Source: Glutamicibacter sp. MNS18 (GTDB lineage: Bacteria; Actinomycetota; Actinomycetes; Actinomycetales; Micrococcaceae). Taken from it: DNA of 64,000 nucleotides. The DNA lies in the NCBI RefSeq assembly GCF_026107515.2, contig NZ_JAPCHW010000001.1, positions 124,001-188,000 of the forward strand, read 5' to 3'. Below are positions 34,137-42,932 of the stretch, in pieces. The notes beneath the pieces are model-generated. The model did no database searches. It saw only the letters and a list, made by a program, of their open reading frames with translations, and had not been told where the DNA came from. Each line of letters starts with the position of its first letter. Within the stretch, counting starts at the first letter, position 1. A program made the translations under genes and the position numbers.

Positions 34137-35267
34137 TCAGATCCCACTGAGCTGTTCGATGACCAGACGGCGGTTGACCTTGCCATTGGGCAACAACGGC
34201 AACCCCTGCGGATAGTGCAGGACCCGTTTGGGTACCGCTGCGGCGCCGATGGTCCGGCGCACCGCCTCGAAGGCGTCCTGGGTGTCGGTGGGTCCGCTGT
34301 AGGCCAACCCCACGGCCTGCCCCCACTGGGCGTCCGGTACCGGAACCACCAGGCAGTGGGTGAAGAACTCATCCAGCAACCCCTCGACCTGTCCTGCCGA
34401 GAGCTTGATTCCACCGGTGTTGATGACGTCATCCACCCGTCCCTCGATGCGCAGCTTGCCGTTGTCCACGGAGCCCACATCATCGGTCAGGTACCAGCGC
34501 AGCCCTTCACGGTGCACGAAGTGCTCCGCGGTCGCCTGCGGGTCCTGCGCATATCCGTCGGCCAGCATCGGGCCGGCGACCAGGATCCTGCCGTCCTCTT
34601 CCCGCAGCCGCACACCGGGTAGCGGGGTGCCGTTGTAGACCAGGCCGCCGGCGGTCTCACTGGAACCGTAGGTCTGGAAGATCTTCAGCCCCAGATGACG
34701 GGCCGCGGTCAACAGGTCGCGACTGGCCCTGGCCCCACCGAGCAGGATGGCGTCAAAACTCTTCAGCGCGGCAATGGTGCGCGGTTCAGGGGAATCCAGC
34801 AACCGGGCCAGCTGGGTGGGTACCAGTGAGGTGAGCTTGTTGGTATCGGTCAGTTCCTCGGCGGCCTCCACGAACTTCTGCGCGCTGAAACCGTCGGCCA
34901 GGTCCATCACCACCGGTTGGGTGCCGGCGAACAGCGAACGGGTCAGCACACTGAGCCCGGCGATATAGTGCACCGGCAGGGCCAGTAGCCACTGCCCCTG
35001 CAGGCCCAGGAACTCGGCGGTGGCTTCGGCGCTGGCAGCCATCGCGGCGGTGGACAACACCGTGCGCTTGGCACGCCCGGTGGAACCGGAGGTGCGCACC
35101 ACCACCAGCGGATCGGTGAATCCGGGCAGTTGCTCGTTGCTAAGGTACTCGATGCGCGCACCGTACGGGTTGCCGGGGTCAACGATGACCTCGATCGCCG
35201 GGCCACCCTCGTTGATCGCCTCGGCCAGCGCGGTATGCAGCCGGGCGTGCAGGGAATTGGGTCTCAT
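34137..35267 (-). CDS. menE: o-Succinylbenzoate--CoA ligase (compact MenE)
   Basis: 376 residues, shorter than the about 490 of Bacillus MenE but normal for the actinobacterial form. ANL-superfamily motifs are present: VVVRTSGSTGRAKRTVLS (P-loop), IFQTYGSSETAGG (A5), WYLTDDVG (A7 Asp) and PLLPNGKVNRRLV with the catalytic Lys in GKV. It activates o-succinylbenzoate to the CoA ester that MenB cyclises. Only 14 bases separate it from menB. Confidence 0.9.
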   Translation of the reverse strand: MRPNSLHARLHTALAEAINEGGPAIEVIVDPGNPYGARIEYLSNEQLPGFTDPLVVVRTSGSTGRAKRTVLSTAAMAASAEATAEFLGLQGQWLLALPVHYIAGLSVLTRSLFAGTQPVVMDLADGFSAQKFVEAAEELTDTNKLTSLVPTQLARLLDSPEPRTIAALKSFDAILLGGARASRDLLTAARHLGLKIFQTYGSSETAGGLVYNGTPLPGVRLREEDGRILVAGPMLADGYAQDPQATAEHFVHREGLRWYLTDDVGSVDNGKLRIEGRVDDVINTGGIKLSAGQVEGLLDEFFTHCLVVPVPDAQWGQAVGLAYSGPTDTQDAFEAVRRTIGAAAVPKRVLHYPQGLPLLPNGKVNRRLVIEQLSGI

Positions 35268-35281
35268 CGGCTGCCGGGCTC

Positions 35282-36244
35282 TTAGAAGTAGTAGGGGTAG
35301 TCGGACCAGTTCGGATCGCGCTTGCCCAGGAACGCGTCGCGGCCCTCGACGGCCTCGTCGGTCATGTAGGCCATGCGGGTTGCCTCGCCGGCGAAGACCT
35401 GTTGCCCTGCCAGGCCGTCGTCGGCCAGGTTGAAGGCGAACTTCAGCATCCGGATCGCCTGCGGGGACTGGCGTGCGATATCAGCGGCATACTCCAGTGC
35501 CACCTCTTCGAGTCGTTCGTGCTCCACCGCCTCATTGACTGCACCCTTTCGCACCATGTCCTCGGCGGAGTATTCACGGGCGAGGAAGAAGATTTCGCGG
35601 GCGGTCTTCTGGCCGACCTGGCGGGCGAGCAGCGCCGAGCCGTAGCCGGCGTCGAAGGACCCCACGGTGGCGTCGGTCTGCTTGAACCTGCCGTGCTGCT
35701 TCGAAGCGATAGTCAAGTCCGAGACCACATGCAGGGAGTGTCCGCCGCCGGCGGCCCACCCATTGACCACGCTGATGACCACCTTGGGCATGGTGCGGAT
35801 CAGGCGTTGCACCTCAAGGATGTGCAACCGTCCGGCCCGGGCCGGGTCGATGGACTCGCGGGTCTCACCCTCGGCATACCGGTACCCGTCCCTGCCACGG
35901 ATGCGCTGGTCGCCACCGGAGCAGAAGGAGTGGCCACCGTCCTTGGGGGAGGGGCCGTTGCCGGTGAGCAGGACCGTGGCCACATCGCTGGTCATCCGGG
36001 CATGGTCCATGGCCCGGTAAAGCTCGTCAACGGTATGCGGCCGGAATGCATTGCGCACTTCGGGGCGGTGGAAGGCGATCCGCACGGTCGGCAGATCGTT
36101 TTCGGTCCCGGCCTGCGGATCACGGGCCACTTGGCGGTGGTAGGTGATGTCGGTGAAATCGAAGCCCTCGACAACCCGCCATTGGGTGGGGTCGAAGATG
36201 TCGGAGACCTTCTCGGGCAGGGTGGAAATATTCTGGCTACTCAC
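35282..36244 (-). CDS. menB: 1,4-Dihydroxy-2-naphthoyl-CoA synthase
   Basis: 320 residues from GTG 36244. A -10 box TAGCAT (36252-36257 on the opposite strand) sits 7 bases upstream, so this is a leaderless start, and the longer frame to 36379 is rejected. The crotonase fold shows the CoA oxyanion block FCSGGDQRIRGRDGYRY and VVNGWAAGGGHSLHVVSDLTIAS. DAGYGSALLARQVGQ and the C-terminal FLGKRDPNWSDYPYYF are MenB signatures. The extra N-terminal segment of about 45 residues is usual in actinobacterial MenB. Confidence 0.94.
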   Translation of the reverse strand: MSSQNISTLPEKVSDIFDPTQWRVVEGFDFTDITYHRQVARDPQAGTENDLPTVRIAFHRPEVRNAFRPHTVDELYRAMDHARMTSDVATVLLTGNGPSPKDGGHSFCSGGDQRIRGRDGYRYAEGETRESIDPARAGRLHILEVQRLIRTMPKVVISVVNGWAAGGGHSLHVVSDLTIASKQHGRFKQTDATVGSFDAGYGSALLARQVGQKTAREIFFLAREYSAEDMVRKGAVNEAVEHERLEEVALEYAADIARQSPQAIRMLKFAFNLADDGLAGQQVFAGEATRMAYMTDEAVEGRDAFLGKRDPNWSDYPYYF

Positions 36245-36333
36245 CCTATGCATGCTAGTACGTTCTGCGGTGCTGGGCATGTTGCCCCGCGTAACGGGCG
36301 ACACGGTACCGTTTCCGGCCTCCCAGCTACAGC

Positions 36334-36389
36334 CACGGCGCCGGTGCACCACGAAACCGCCTTGAGCTTCATGGTGCACCGGCGCCGTG
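36334..36389. terminator. 18-bp inverted repeat between menB and the MFS gene
   Basis: CACGGCGCCGGTGCACCA (36334-36351) and its exact inverse (36372-36389) are separated by 20 bases. It lies 22 bases beyond the MFS stop on the minus strand, so it may end that transcript before the menB promoter, but there is no T-tract. Confidence 0.55.
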
Positions 36390-36410
36390 TGGTGCAGGTG
36401 GTGTTGCCGG

Positions 36411-37826
36411 TCACACCTTGGCTGGTACCTGGGCCAGGATTCCGGTGTCGTGGGCGTCGGGGATCCCGGTCCCGCGCAGGGACGCGCCGGCCGTCTCGGG
36501 CATGAAGCGGATGGCCACCACTCCGATGACGCAGGCGACCATCATGTAGATGGCCGGGACCAGCAGGAAACCGGTGGAGTTGATCAGCGCCTCGTTGGCC
36601 ATGGCGGCCGTACCACCGAATACTGCGGTCGCCACGTTGTAGGTGACGGCGAATCCGGCGAAACGGACCTGGGAGGGGAACATGGCGGGGAAGGTGGCGG
36701 TGATCGTGGCCAGCTGCGGGATGTAGAGCAGGCCGAGCACGGCGAAGGCCACGATCGCCCACACGAAGCTCCGGCCCATCAGCCAGAACATTGGCAGGGC
36801 GAAGATGAACAGCCCGATCACCGAGAAGTACCAGAGCGGCTTGCGTCCGATCCTGTCCGAGAGCGACCCCGCGAAGGGGATCAGCACCATCATGGCGACC
36901 TCGCCGATCAGGATGGTGGCCAGCGAGGCATTGGGATCCAGTCCCAGCTGGGTTTCCAGGTAGGTCGGCATGTAGCTGAGCAGCGTGTAGTTGACCACGT
37001 TCAGGGCAATGACCAGGCCGGTCATCACCAGCATCGGGCGCCAGTAGTCCTTGAACAGGTCCTTGAGCGGGCTGGCCTGTTCGACCTCGCCGGCGGCCTC
37101 CAGTTCCTGGAAGACCGGGGTGTCCTCGATCTTGTTGCGCAGGTACAGGCCGATGAGGCCCATGGGCAGGGCCAGGAAAAACGGAATACGCCAACCCCAG
37201 TCCATCATGGCCTGTTCCGGCAACAGCAGCTGCAGCCCCAGCATGACCGCGGTACCCAGCGCGAAACCGCCCAGGGTGCCGAATTCGAGGAATGAACCGA
37301 AGAAACCGCGTTTGCGGTCGGGAGCGTATTCGGCCATGAAGGTTGCGGCGCCACCGTACTCTCCACCGGTGGAGAAACCCTGCACCATGCGCAGCACGAT
37401 CAACAGCACCGGGGCCAGCACGCCGATCTGTTCGAAGGTGGGTAGGGTGCCGATCAGGAAGGTGGCCCCGGACATGATCAGGATGGTCAGAGCCAGGACC
37501 CGTTTGCGTCCGAGCTTGTCACCCAGGGGACCCCAGACCGCACCACCGAGGGGGCGAACCAGGAAGGAAATGGCGAAGGTGGCCAAGGCCAGCAGCCTGC
37601 CGCCTTCGGACGGGAAGAAATGGGCGGTGATGTAGGTGACGGCTACGGCATAGACGCCGTAATCGAACCATTCGGTGAGGTTGCCAATGGCGGAGGCGGC
37701 GGTGGCCTTGCGGATCTCACTGCGCCCTGCCGAGGTTGACTCGTCGGGGCCGATCTCCTGTGACAGATCGGGGGTGAAGGTGGATTCGGATATCTGATTG
37801 TTAGGTTGGCTGTTTACCGGTGGCAT
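36411..37826 (-). CDS. MFS transporter, metabolite:H+ symporter (ProP-like) family
   Basis: 471 residues from ATG 37826, with GGAG 6 bases upstream; the frame extends to 37907. Twelve membrane helices are expected. Family motifs include IGNLTEWFDYGVYAV in helix 1, GPLGDKLGRKRVLAL in loop 2-3 and GFSTGGEYGGAATFMAEYAP in helix 4-5. This group carries organic acids and osmolytes with protons. It is divergent from the paaJ-paaF-paaH operon and shares a 404-base promoter region containing a PaaR-like box, so phenylacetate or a related aromatic acid is a possible substrate; that is inference. Confidence 0.85.
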   Translation of the reverse strand: MPPVNSQPNNQISESTFTPDLSQEIGPDESTSAGRSEIRKATAASAIGNLTEWFDYGVYAVAVTYITAHFFPSEGGRLLALATFAISFLVRPLGGAVWGPLGDKLGRKRVLALTILIMSGATFLIGTLPTFEQIGVLAPVLLIVLRMVQGFSTGGEYGGAATFMAEYAPDRKRGFFGSFLEFGTLGGFALGTAVMLGLQLLLPEQAMMDWGWRIPFFLALPMGLIGLYLRNKIEDTPVFQELEAAGEVEQASPLKDLFKDYWRPMLVMTGLVIALNVVNYTLLSYMPTYLETQLGLDPNASLATILIGEVAMMVLIPFAGSLSDRIGRKPLWYFSVIGLFIFALPMFWLMGRSFVWAIVAFAVLGLLYIPQLATITATFPAMFPSQVRFAGFAVTYNVATAVFGGTAAMANEALINSTGFLLVPAIYMMVACVIGVVAIRFMPETAGASLRGTGIPDAHDTGILAQVPAKV

Positions 37827-38100
37827 TACTGCTCCGTCGTCTCTCAGCTTTCCGTCGACCGGATGCCCAAATACGGCCGGTTTCGTCCGTACTTGGTAAC
37901 GGTCCACGATCCGGGACTGTGCCCGGAGTCGGTCAAGCAGTTGAGCCTACTCCGATGATTCTCGGCGATCAAGCGTTGACATGGAAATCTTTGCGTCCGA
38001 AATCGGATAAAACTCCGGCTGACCTATGATGAAGGCAGGTATTTGTGGAATGGCTCATAGTCGTGTTCTTGACCCGCGGCAGGCAGAATGGGATTCTGTA
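37827..38100. other. Promoter region between the MFS transporter and paaJ
   Basis: Most of the 404-base divergent interval. Apart from the PaaR-like box at 38101-38122 and a TTGACC hexamer at 38069-38074, I see no gene or strong repeat. It must hold promoters for both directions. Confidence 0.5.
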
Positions 38101-38122
38101 AGTGAACGAATGGTCGGTAAGT
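38101..38122. promoter_or_regulatory. PaaR-like operator upstream of paaJ
   Basis: A 22-base site beginning AGTGAACGAA and ending GGTCGGTAAGT agrees at 19 of 22 positions with the site at 55436. It fits the corynebacterial PaaR pattern as I remember it: half-site ACTNACCG, a central NNCGNN, then CGGTNAGT. It lies 108 bases before the paaJ ATG, and a TTGACC -35-like hexamer is at 38069-38074. Confidence 0.65.
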
Positions 38123-38230
38123 ATATCGGGCGCGTCCGCAGTGGGCGCCCCAGGACTTCACCGGTCGACCTGAGTGATCCCGCCGCTGCCTAGCGCGGAT
38201 GGAATCTGGCCAGCAGACAAAGGAGTATTC

Positions 38231-39454
38231 ATGAGCGAAGCATTCTTGGTGGGAGGCGCCCGCACCCCGGTGGGCCGGTACGGCGGTGCCCTGAGCTCGG
38301 TCCGTCCCGACGATCTGGCCGCGTTGACCATCCGCAGCGTCATCGAGGCCGCCGGGATCGATCCATCCCTGGTGGACGAGGTGATCTTCGGCAACGCCAA
38401 CGGTGCCGGCGAGGAGAACCGGAACGTGGCACGGATGGGCTGGTTGCTGGCCGGATTCCCGGATTCGGTACCAGGGATCACCGTGAACCGGTTGTGCGCC
38501 TCGGGGATGAGCGCGATCACCATGGCCAGCCACATGGTCAAGGCCGGCGCGGCCGATATCGTGGTGGCCGGCGGGGTGGAATCCATGTCACGGGCCCCGT
38601 GGGTCATGGAAAAGCCAGCGAAGGCGTTCGCGAAGCCCGGGGCGGTATTCGACACCTCGATCGGCTGGCGTTTTACCAATCCGCAGTTCCTCTCCGGGGA
38701 GCTTTCGCGCGAGGGCAAGGCCACCTTCTCCATGCCCGAAACCGCCGAGGAGGTCGCCCGGGTCTACAACGTGTCCCGCGAGGACTGCGACGCCTTCGCC
38801 TACCAGTCGCACCAGAAGGCCATCGCCGCCATTGCGGCCGGTCGCTTCAAGGACGAAATCGTCCCGGTGACCGTCAAGGGACGCAAGGCCGAGACCGTGG
38901 TGGATACCGATGAAGGGCCACGTCCGGAAACCACCCCCGAGGTACTCGCCGGACTGCGGCCGGTGGTCCGCGGCGGCAGCGTGGTCACCGCAGGCAACGC
39001 CTCGTCCTTGAACGACGGGGCCTCGGCGATCCTGGTGGTCTCCGAACGCGCCATCGAGCGCTTCGGATTGACCCCGCGGGCCCGCATTATCGAGGGCCAG
39101 GCCGCAGGCCTGGCCCCGGAGATCATGGGTATGGGTCCGGTACCGGCAACCCGCAAGGTGCTGGAGCGCGCAGCACTGGACATCGGTCAGATCGGCGCCA
39201 TGGAAATCAACGAGGCCTTCGCCTCGCAGTCACTGGCCACCGTCCGCGAACTCGGAGTGGATCCGGGCATCGTGAACAATGATGGTGGTGCGATCGCACT
39301 GGGTCACCCGCTGGGTTCCAGCGGTTCACGGATCGTGATTTCCCTGCTGGGGCGCATGGAACGCGAACTCGGTGGCCAGGAACGCAAGCTGGGTGTCGCG
39401 ACCATGTGTGTGGGTGTAGGCCAAGGCACCGCCTTGCTTGTGGAAGGGGTCTAA
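38231..39454 (+). CDS. paaJ: 3-Oxoadipyl-CoA/acetyl-CoA thiolase
   Basis: 407 residues from ATG 38231, with AAGGAG 6 bases upstream. The nucleophile Cys89 is in NRLCASGMSAI. AGGVESMSRAP, the His in GGAIALGHPLGSSGSR and the second Cys in ATMCVGVGQG complete the active site. In the phenylacetate pathway it cleaves 3-oxoadipyl-CoA to succinyl-CoA and acetyl-CoA, and an earlier pathway intermediate as well. It is the first gene of the tight paaJ-paaF-paaH operon (3- and 5-base gaps). A pcaF role in the beta-ketoadipate pathway cannot be excluded, but context favours paaJ. Confidence 0.9.
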   Translation: MSEAFLVGGARTPVGRYGGALSSVRPDDLAALTIRSVIEAAGIDPSLVDEVIFGNANGAGEENRNVARMGWLLAGFPDSVPGITVNRLCASGMSAITMASHMVKAGAADIVVAGGVESMSRAPWVMEKPAKAFAKPGAVFDTSIGWRFTNPQFLSGELSREGKATFSMPETAEEVARVYNVSREDCDAFAYQSHQKAIAAIAAGRFKDEIVPVTVKGRKAETVVDTDEGPRPETTPEVLAGLRPVVRGGSVVTAGNASSLNDGASAILVVSERAIERFGLTPRARIIEGQAAGLAPEIMGMGPVPATRKVLERAALDIGQIGAMEINEAFASQSLATVRELGVDPGIVNNDGGAIALGHPLGSSGSRIVISLLGRMERELGGQERKLGVATMCVGVGQGTALLVEGV

Positions 39455-39457
39455 GCG

Positions 39458-40252
39458 GTGAACCTGGATTCCACGAATTTCACCACCTTGCAGGTCGTCG
39501 AGGAGCAGGACCGGGTACGGGTGCGCTTGCACCGGCCGGAGGTGCGCAATGCGATCGACCAGACGATGGTTGATGAGTTGCACGCCGTATGCGCCCATCT
39601 GGAGCGATTCCCCAAGATCCTGATCCTCTCCGGCACCCCTGGGCGGGAGCCGGATGAACAGAATCCCAAGGGCGCCAAGGGGGTTTTCGCCTCCGGCGCC
39701 GATATCGCCCAATTGCGCGAACGCCGGCGTGATGACGCGCTGGCCGGGATCAACTCCGGGATTTTCGACCGCATCGCCAAACTGCCGATGCCGGTGATCG
39801 CCGCGTTGGACGGGTTCGCCCTGGGTGGCGGCGCCGAGCTGGCATATGCCGCCGATTTCCGGATCGGCACCGAGGCGTTGCGGATGGGCAACCCGGAGAC
39901 CGGCCTGGGCATCATGGCCGCGGCCGGGGCGACCTGGCGGCTGAAGGAACTGGTGGGCGAGCCGATGGCCAAGCAGATCCTGTTGGCCGGCAAGGTGCTC
40001 ACCGGGGCCGAATGCCTGGCCGTGGGGCTGGTCAGCGAACTGCATGCCCCGGCCGAACTGGATGCCGCGGCCGAGGCGCTGGCCGACCGGATCGCGGCGC
40101 AGGACCCGTTGGCGGTGCGGATCACCAAGAGCGTGTTCCACACCCCGCGCGAGGCGCATCCGGTGATCGACACCCTCGCCCAGGGGATGCTTTTTGAGTC
40201 CCCGGCCAAATTTGACCGTATGCAAGCGTTCTTGGACCGAAAGAAGAAGTAA
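39458..40252 (+). CDS. paaF: 2,3-Dehydroadipyl-CoA hydratase (enoyl-CoA hydratase)
   Basis: 264 residues from GTG 39458. The crotonase fold has oxyanion blocks FASGADIAQLR and ALDGFALGGGAELAYAADFRIG. Both hydratase glutamates are present: GGGAELA and GNPETGLGI. That separates it from the isomerase-type PaaG at 59325, which lacks them. It sits between thiolase and dehydrogenase in an operon, as expected for the beta-oxidation stage of phenylacetate breakdown. Confidence 0.85.
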   Translation: MNLDSTNFTTLQVVEEQDRVRVRLHRPEVRNAIDQTMVDELHAVCAHLERFPKILILSGTPGREPDEQNPKGAKGVFASGADIAQLRERRRDDALAGINSGIFDRIAKLPMPVIAALDGFALGGGAELAYAADFRIGTEALRMGNPETGLGIMAAAGATWRLKELVGEPMAKQILLAGKVLTGAECLAVGLVSELHAPAELDAAAEALADRIAAQDPLAVRITKSVFHTPREAHPVIDTLAQGMLFESPAKFDRMQAFLDRKKK

Positions 40253-40257
40253 CGACC

Positions 40258-41109
40258 ATGACCCAGTCTTTTCCAGAGAATGTCGGTGTGCTCGGTGGTG
40301 GGCGCATGGGCGCCGGGATCGCGCACGCGTTCTTGATCAGCGGTGCCACCGTCCGGGTGATCGAACGTGATGATTCATCGGCGGCCGCAGCCCGCGAACG
40401 GGTGGTGGCCTCGGTGGACAAGTCCCTGGCCCGCGGTGGAATCACCGAGACCCGCGAGCAGTTGCTGGAGCGCTTCAGCGTGGGGACCGACTACCAGCAC
40501 TTTGCCGCCTGCCAACTGGTCATCGAGGCGGTCCCGGAAATCTGGGACCTGAAGGTCTCCTCGTTGCAGGCGGTGGAAAAGGTGCTCGGCGCCCAGGCGG
40601 TGCTGGCCTCGAATACCTCCAGCCTGTCGGTCTCCGGGCTGGCCGGGGAACTGGTGCGGCCCGAACGGTTCCTGGGACTGCACTTCTTCAACCCGGTGCC
40701 AGCCTCCACGCTGATCGAGGTGGTGATCGGCCAGCAGACCGATACGGTGCTGGTGGACGCTGCCCGCGCCTGGGTGAGGCATCTGGGCAAGACGGCTGTG
40801 GTGGTCAACGATGCCCCGGGGTTCGCCTCCTCCCGGTTGGGAGTGGCGATCGCGTTGGAGGCCATGCGGATGGTCGAGGAAGGCGTGGCCAGCGCCGAGG
40901 ATATCGACAATGCCATGGTGTTGGGGTACAAGCATCCCACCGGTCCGTTGAAGACCACCGATATCGTGGGGTTGGATGTGCGCCTGGGGATCGCCGAGTA
41001 CCTGCATGAGGAACTGGGCGAGCGGTTCGCCCCGCCGCAGATCCTGAAGGACCTGGTGGCCCAGGGCAAGCTGGGTCGCAAGACCGGGCAGGGATTCTAC
41101 ACCTGGTAG
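40258..41109 (+). CDS. paaH: 3-Hydroxyadipyl-CoA dehydrogenase (3-hydroxyacyl-CoA dehydrogenase)
   Basis: 283 residues. The NAD-binding fold begins NVGVLGGGRMGAGIAHAFL. Catalytic region features are SNTSSLSVSGLAG, LHFFNPVPASTLIEVV (His) and NDAPGFASSRLG (Asn). The C-terminal domain has GYKHPTGPLKTTDIVGLDVRL and GRKTGQGFYTW. The length equals the standalone PaaH/Hbd type. It oxidises 3-hydroxyadipyl-CoA to 3-oxoadipyl-CoA. It is the last gene of the operon, followed by an 18-bp hairpin. Confidence 0.92.
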   Translation: MTQSFPENVGVLGGGRMGAGIAHAFLISGATVRVIERDDSSAAAARERVVASVDKSLARGGITETREQLLERFSVGTDYQHFAACQLVIEAVPEIWDLKVSSLQAVEKVLGAQAVLASNTSSLSVSGLAGELVRPERFLGLHFFNPVPASTLIEVVIGQQTDTVLVDAARAWVRHLGKTAVVVNDAPGFASSRLGVAIALEAMRMVEEGVASAEDIDNAMVLGYKHPTGPLKTTDIVGLDVRLGIAEYLHEELGERFAPPQILKDLVAQGKLGRKTGQGFYTW

Positions 41110-41123
41110 GGCAACACACGACG

Positions 41124-41164
41124 ATGCCGGCGGCACCACCCAGCGCGGGTGGTGCCGCCGGCAT
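41124..41164. terminator. Terminator after paaH
   Basis: Perfect 18-bp stem ATGCCGGCGGCACCACCC (41124-41141) / its inverse (41147-41164) with loop AGCGC, then TTTCAT. It sits between convergent paaH and the RIO-kinase gene. Confidence 0.85.
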
Positions 41165-41166
41165 TT

Positions 41167-42051
41167 TCATGCGCTGAACAGTTCGGCCAATAACGAGGTG
41201 AACAGGGCTTCCGGGTCGCGCTCCAGACCCTTGGAAGCAAACCATTGGCATAGGTTGCGGCAATCACGGAGCAGGAAATCCAGGCCGTTCACGTTCCCGG
41301 CCAAATCCACGCATTGCGGGATGTCGATCACTACCAGGCGCTCGCCGGCCACCAACAGGTTGTAGGCCGATAGGTCCCCATGGGCGAGTCCTGCGGCAGC
41401 GAACCCCTCCAGGATCCCCACAGCTTGCTCCCACAGATCTGGCAGCCGCTGGTCACCACGCGAAAGCTGATGCAACCGGGGAGCCGCGATGCGCGGGCTC
41501 TGCGGATCGCTGATGAATTCCATCAGGATTTCCGTGCCGTCGATCTGCACCGGGTAGGGGACCGCAATCCCCGCCTGGTGGCAACGCACCAGGTAACCGA
41601 ACTCGGCACTGGCCCATTGCAGGGCCGCGATCTTCCGGCCGTAGGTGCTCGAATTCTTGATGGCGCGATCATCGCGTGAGCGGCGTACGCTGCGGCCCTC
41701 GCTGTAGGACTCCGAACGGGTGAACTGCCGGTTCTCCGGGCTCCGGTATCGTTTGGCCGCCAACAGCACCGAGCGGGTCGCGGTGGCCCGCTCCAGGAGG
41801 AAAACATCACCCTCCTTGCCGGTCTTGATGGTGCCCTCGGTTGTATCGACCGCGGCCGCATCCTCGATGAGCCAGGAAGGATAGGGTTCGGGCCCGCGGA
41901 GCCCCTTTTCAATAGTCGGCCAGGTGGAATGACGTTGGTTCTCGGCTAACTGGTCCAGGGAGGTTTGATCCCAGCGCCGGTTCGGGCGCCGGCTGCGCTG
42001 GAAGGTGTCCGGTGTGCCGGCTAACTGGTTTTCATGGATGGAAAAAGACAA
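41167..42051 (-). CDS. RIO-type serine/threonine protein kinase
   Basis: 294 residues. A basic N-terminal region (60-70 residues) leads into a RIO fold. The nucleotide loop is IKTGKEGDVFLLERA, a flexible basic segment (SEGRSVRRSRDDRAIKNSSTYGRK) follows, and the catalytic loop is LAHGDLSAYNLLV (HxD-N). The metal-binding strand is LVVIDIPQCVD, with Asp as in RIO1. RIO kinases are best known from archaea and eukaryotes in small-subunit ribosome maturation; bacterial members exist but are poorly understood. It is divergent from a tyrosine phosphatase gene. Confidence 0.87.
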   Translation of the reverse strand: MSFSIHENQLAGTPDTFQRSRRPNRRWDQTSLDQLAENQRHSTWPTIEKGLRGPEPYPSWLIEDAAAVDTTEGTIKTGKEGDVFLLERATATRSVLLAAKRYRSPENRQFTRSESYSEGRSVRRSRDDRAIKNSSTYGRKIAALQWASAEFGYLVRCHQAGIAVPYPVQIDGTEILMEFISDPQSPRIAAPRLHQLSRGDQRLPDLWEQAVGILEGFAAAGLAHGDLSAYNLLVAGERLVVIDIPQCVDLAGNVNGLDFLLRDCRNLCQWFASKGLERDPEALFTSLLAELFSA

Positions 42052-42190
42052 AGCAGGTCCTCGGAAAGTTGGGATGGTCGGTGCATTGCGATATGGACAA
42101 TCATCGGGATCCCTCCTTCGGCCAGGACTGGTTGATAAAACTCAATCGGTAAGACTCTACAGCACGACGAACATGTGATGCAATGGATTC

Positions 42191-42919
42191 ATGGTGGATT
42201 CTGCACAATACCGGGCCGCGGCAGAGGATGTGGGCTGGGATGGCGCGGTCAACGCGCGGCGTATTATCGGTGCGACCTACCGCATGGGGCGCCGGGAATG
42301 GGTGACCGCGCAGGGGTGGGAACAGATGCGCCGGGCCGGTGTGAGGCGGGTGCTGGACCTGCGCAATCCCGGGGAGAACCGCTCCCGCCCGGCGGACCCC
42401 AGGCTTCCCGAGGGTGCGACCGCGGGAATCGAGGTGCTGAATCTGCCGTTGGAGCGTGCGGGAAACCGGCGGTTCGAGAAGGTCGCGGTACCTTATATGA
42501 ACCACCCCGCGATGTACCGGTTGGTCTGTGAGGAATTCCCCGACCTGATGCGGGAGGTGTTTGCCGAGCTATCCGCAAGCACCGGCGGCGTGGTGGTGCA
42601 TTGCTCCGCCGGACGGGACCGGTCGGGGCTGGTGGCGAGCCTGTTGCTGGACCTGTCGGGGTACAGCGAGCAGATTCTGCCCCAGGATGAGGCCGCCACC
42701 CGGGGGATCAATGAATGGCATCGGGTCAGTGGATACCGCCACCCCCACGAAAGCTACCAGACGCCCGGGGAGCTGGAGCCGGTGATTGCCGATCGTGCCC
42801 GGGCGCTGGAAGAATTCATGGGATGGCTTGGCGGAGCTCGGGGTTTCCTGCAAGGGATCGGCGTATCGGCCGACGAGCTGCACGCATTGCGCGGCACCGT
42901 GCTGGCGGTCGGGCGCTGA
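42191..42919 (+). CDS. Tyrosine-protein phosphatase (DSP/Y-phosphatase family)
   Basis: 242 residues from ATG 42191. The P-loop VVVHCSAGRDRSGLVASLLL gives the CX5R motif with nucleophile Cys and Arg. The upstream VRRVLDLRNPGEN strand matches the bacterial MptpB-like group, and a helical C-terminal lid follows. Such enzymes remove phosphate from tyrosine, or from serine or phosphoinositides. The target is unknown. The divergent RIO kinase gene, 139 bases away, makes a kinase/phosphatase pair. Confidence 0.85.
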   Translation: MVDSAQYRAAAEDVGWDGAVNARRIIGATYRMGRREWVTAQGWEQMRRAGVRRVLDLRNPGENRSRPADPRLPEGATAGIEVLNLPLERAGNRRFEKVAVPYMNHPAMYRLVCEEFPDLMREVFAELSASTGGVVVHCSAGRDRSGLVASLLLDLSGYSEQILPQDEAATRGINEWHRVSGYRHPHESYQTPGELEPVIADRARALEEFMGWLGGARGFLQGIGVSADELHALRGTVLAVGR

Positions 42920-42932
42920 GCGCCACCAGGAT

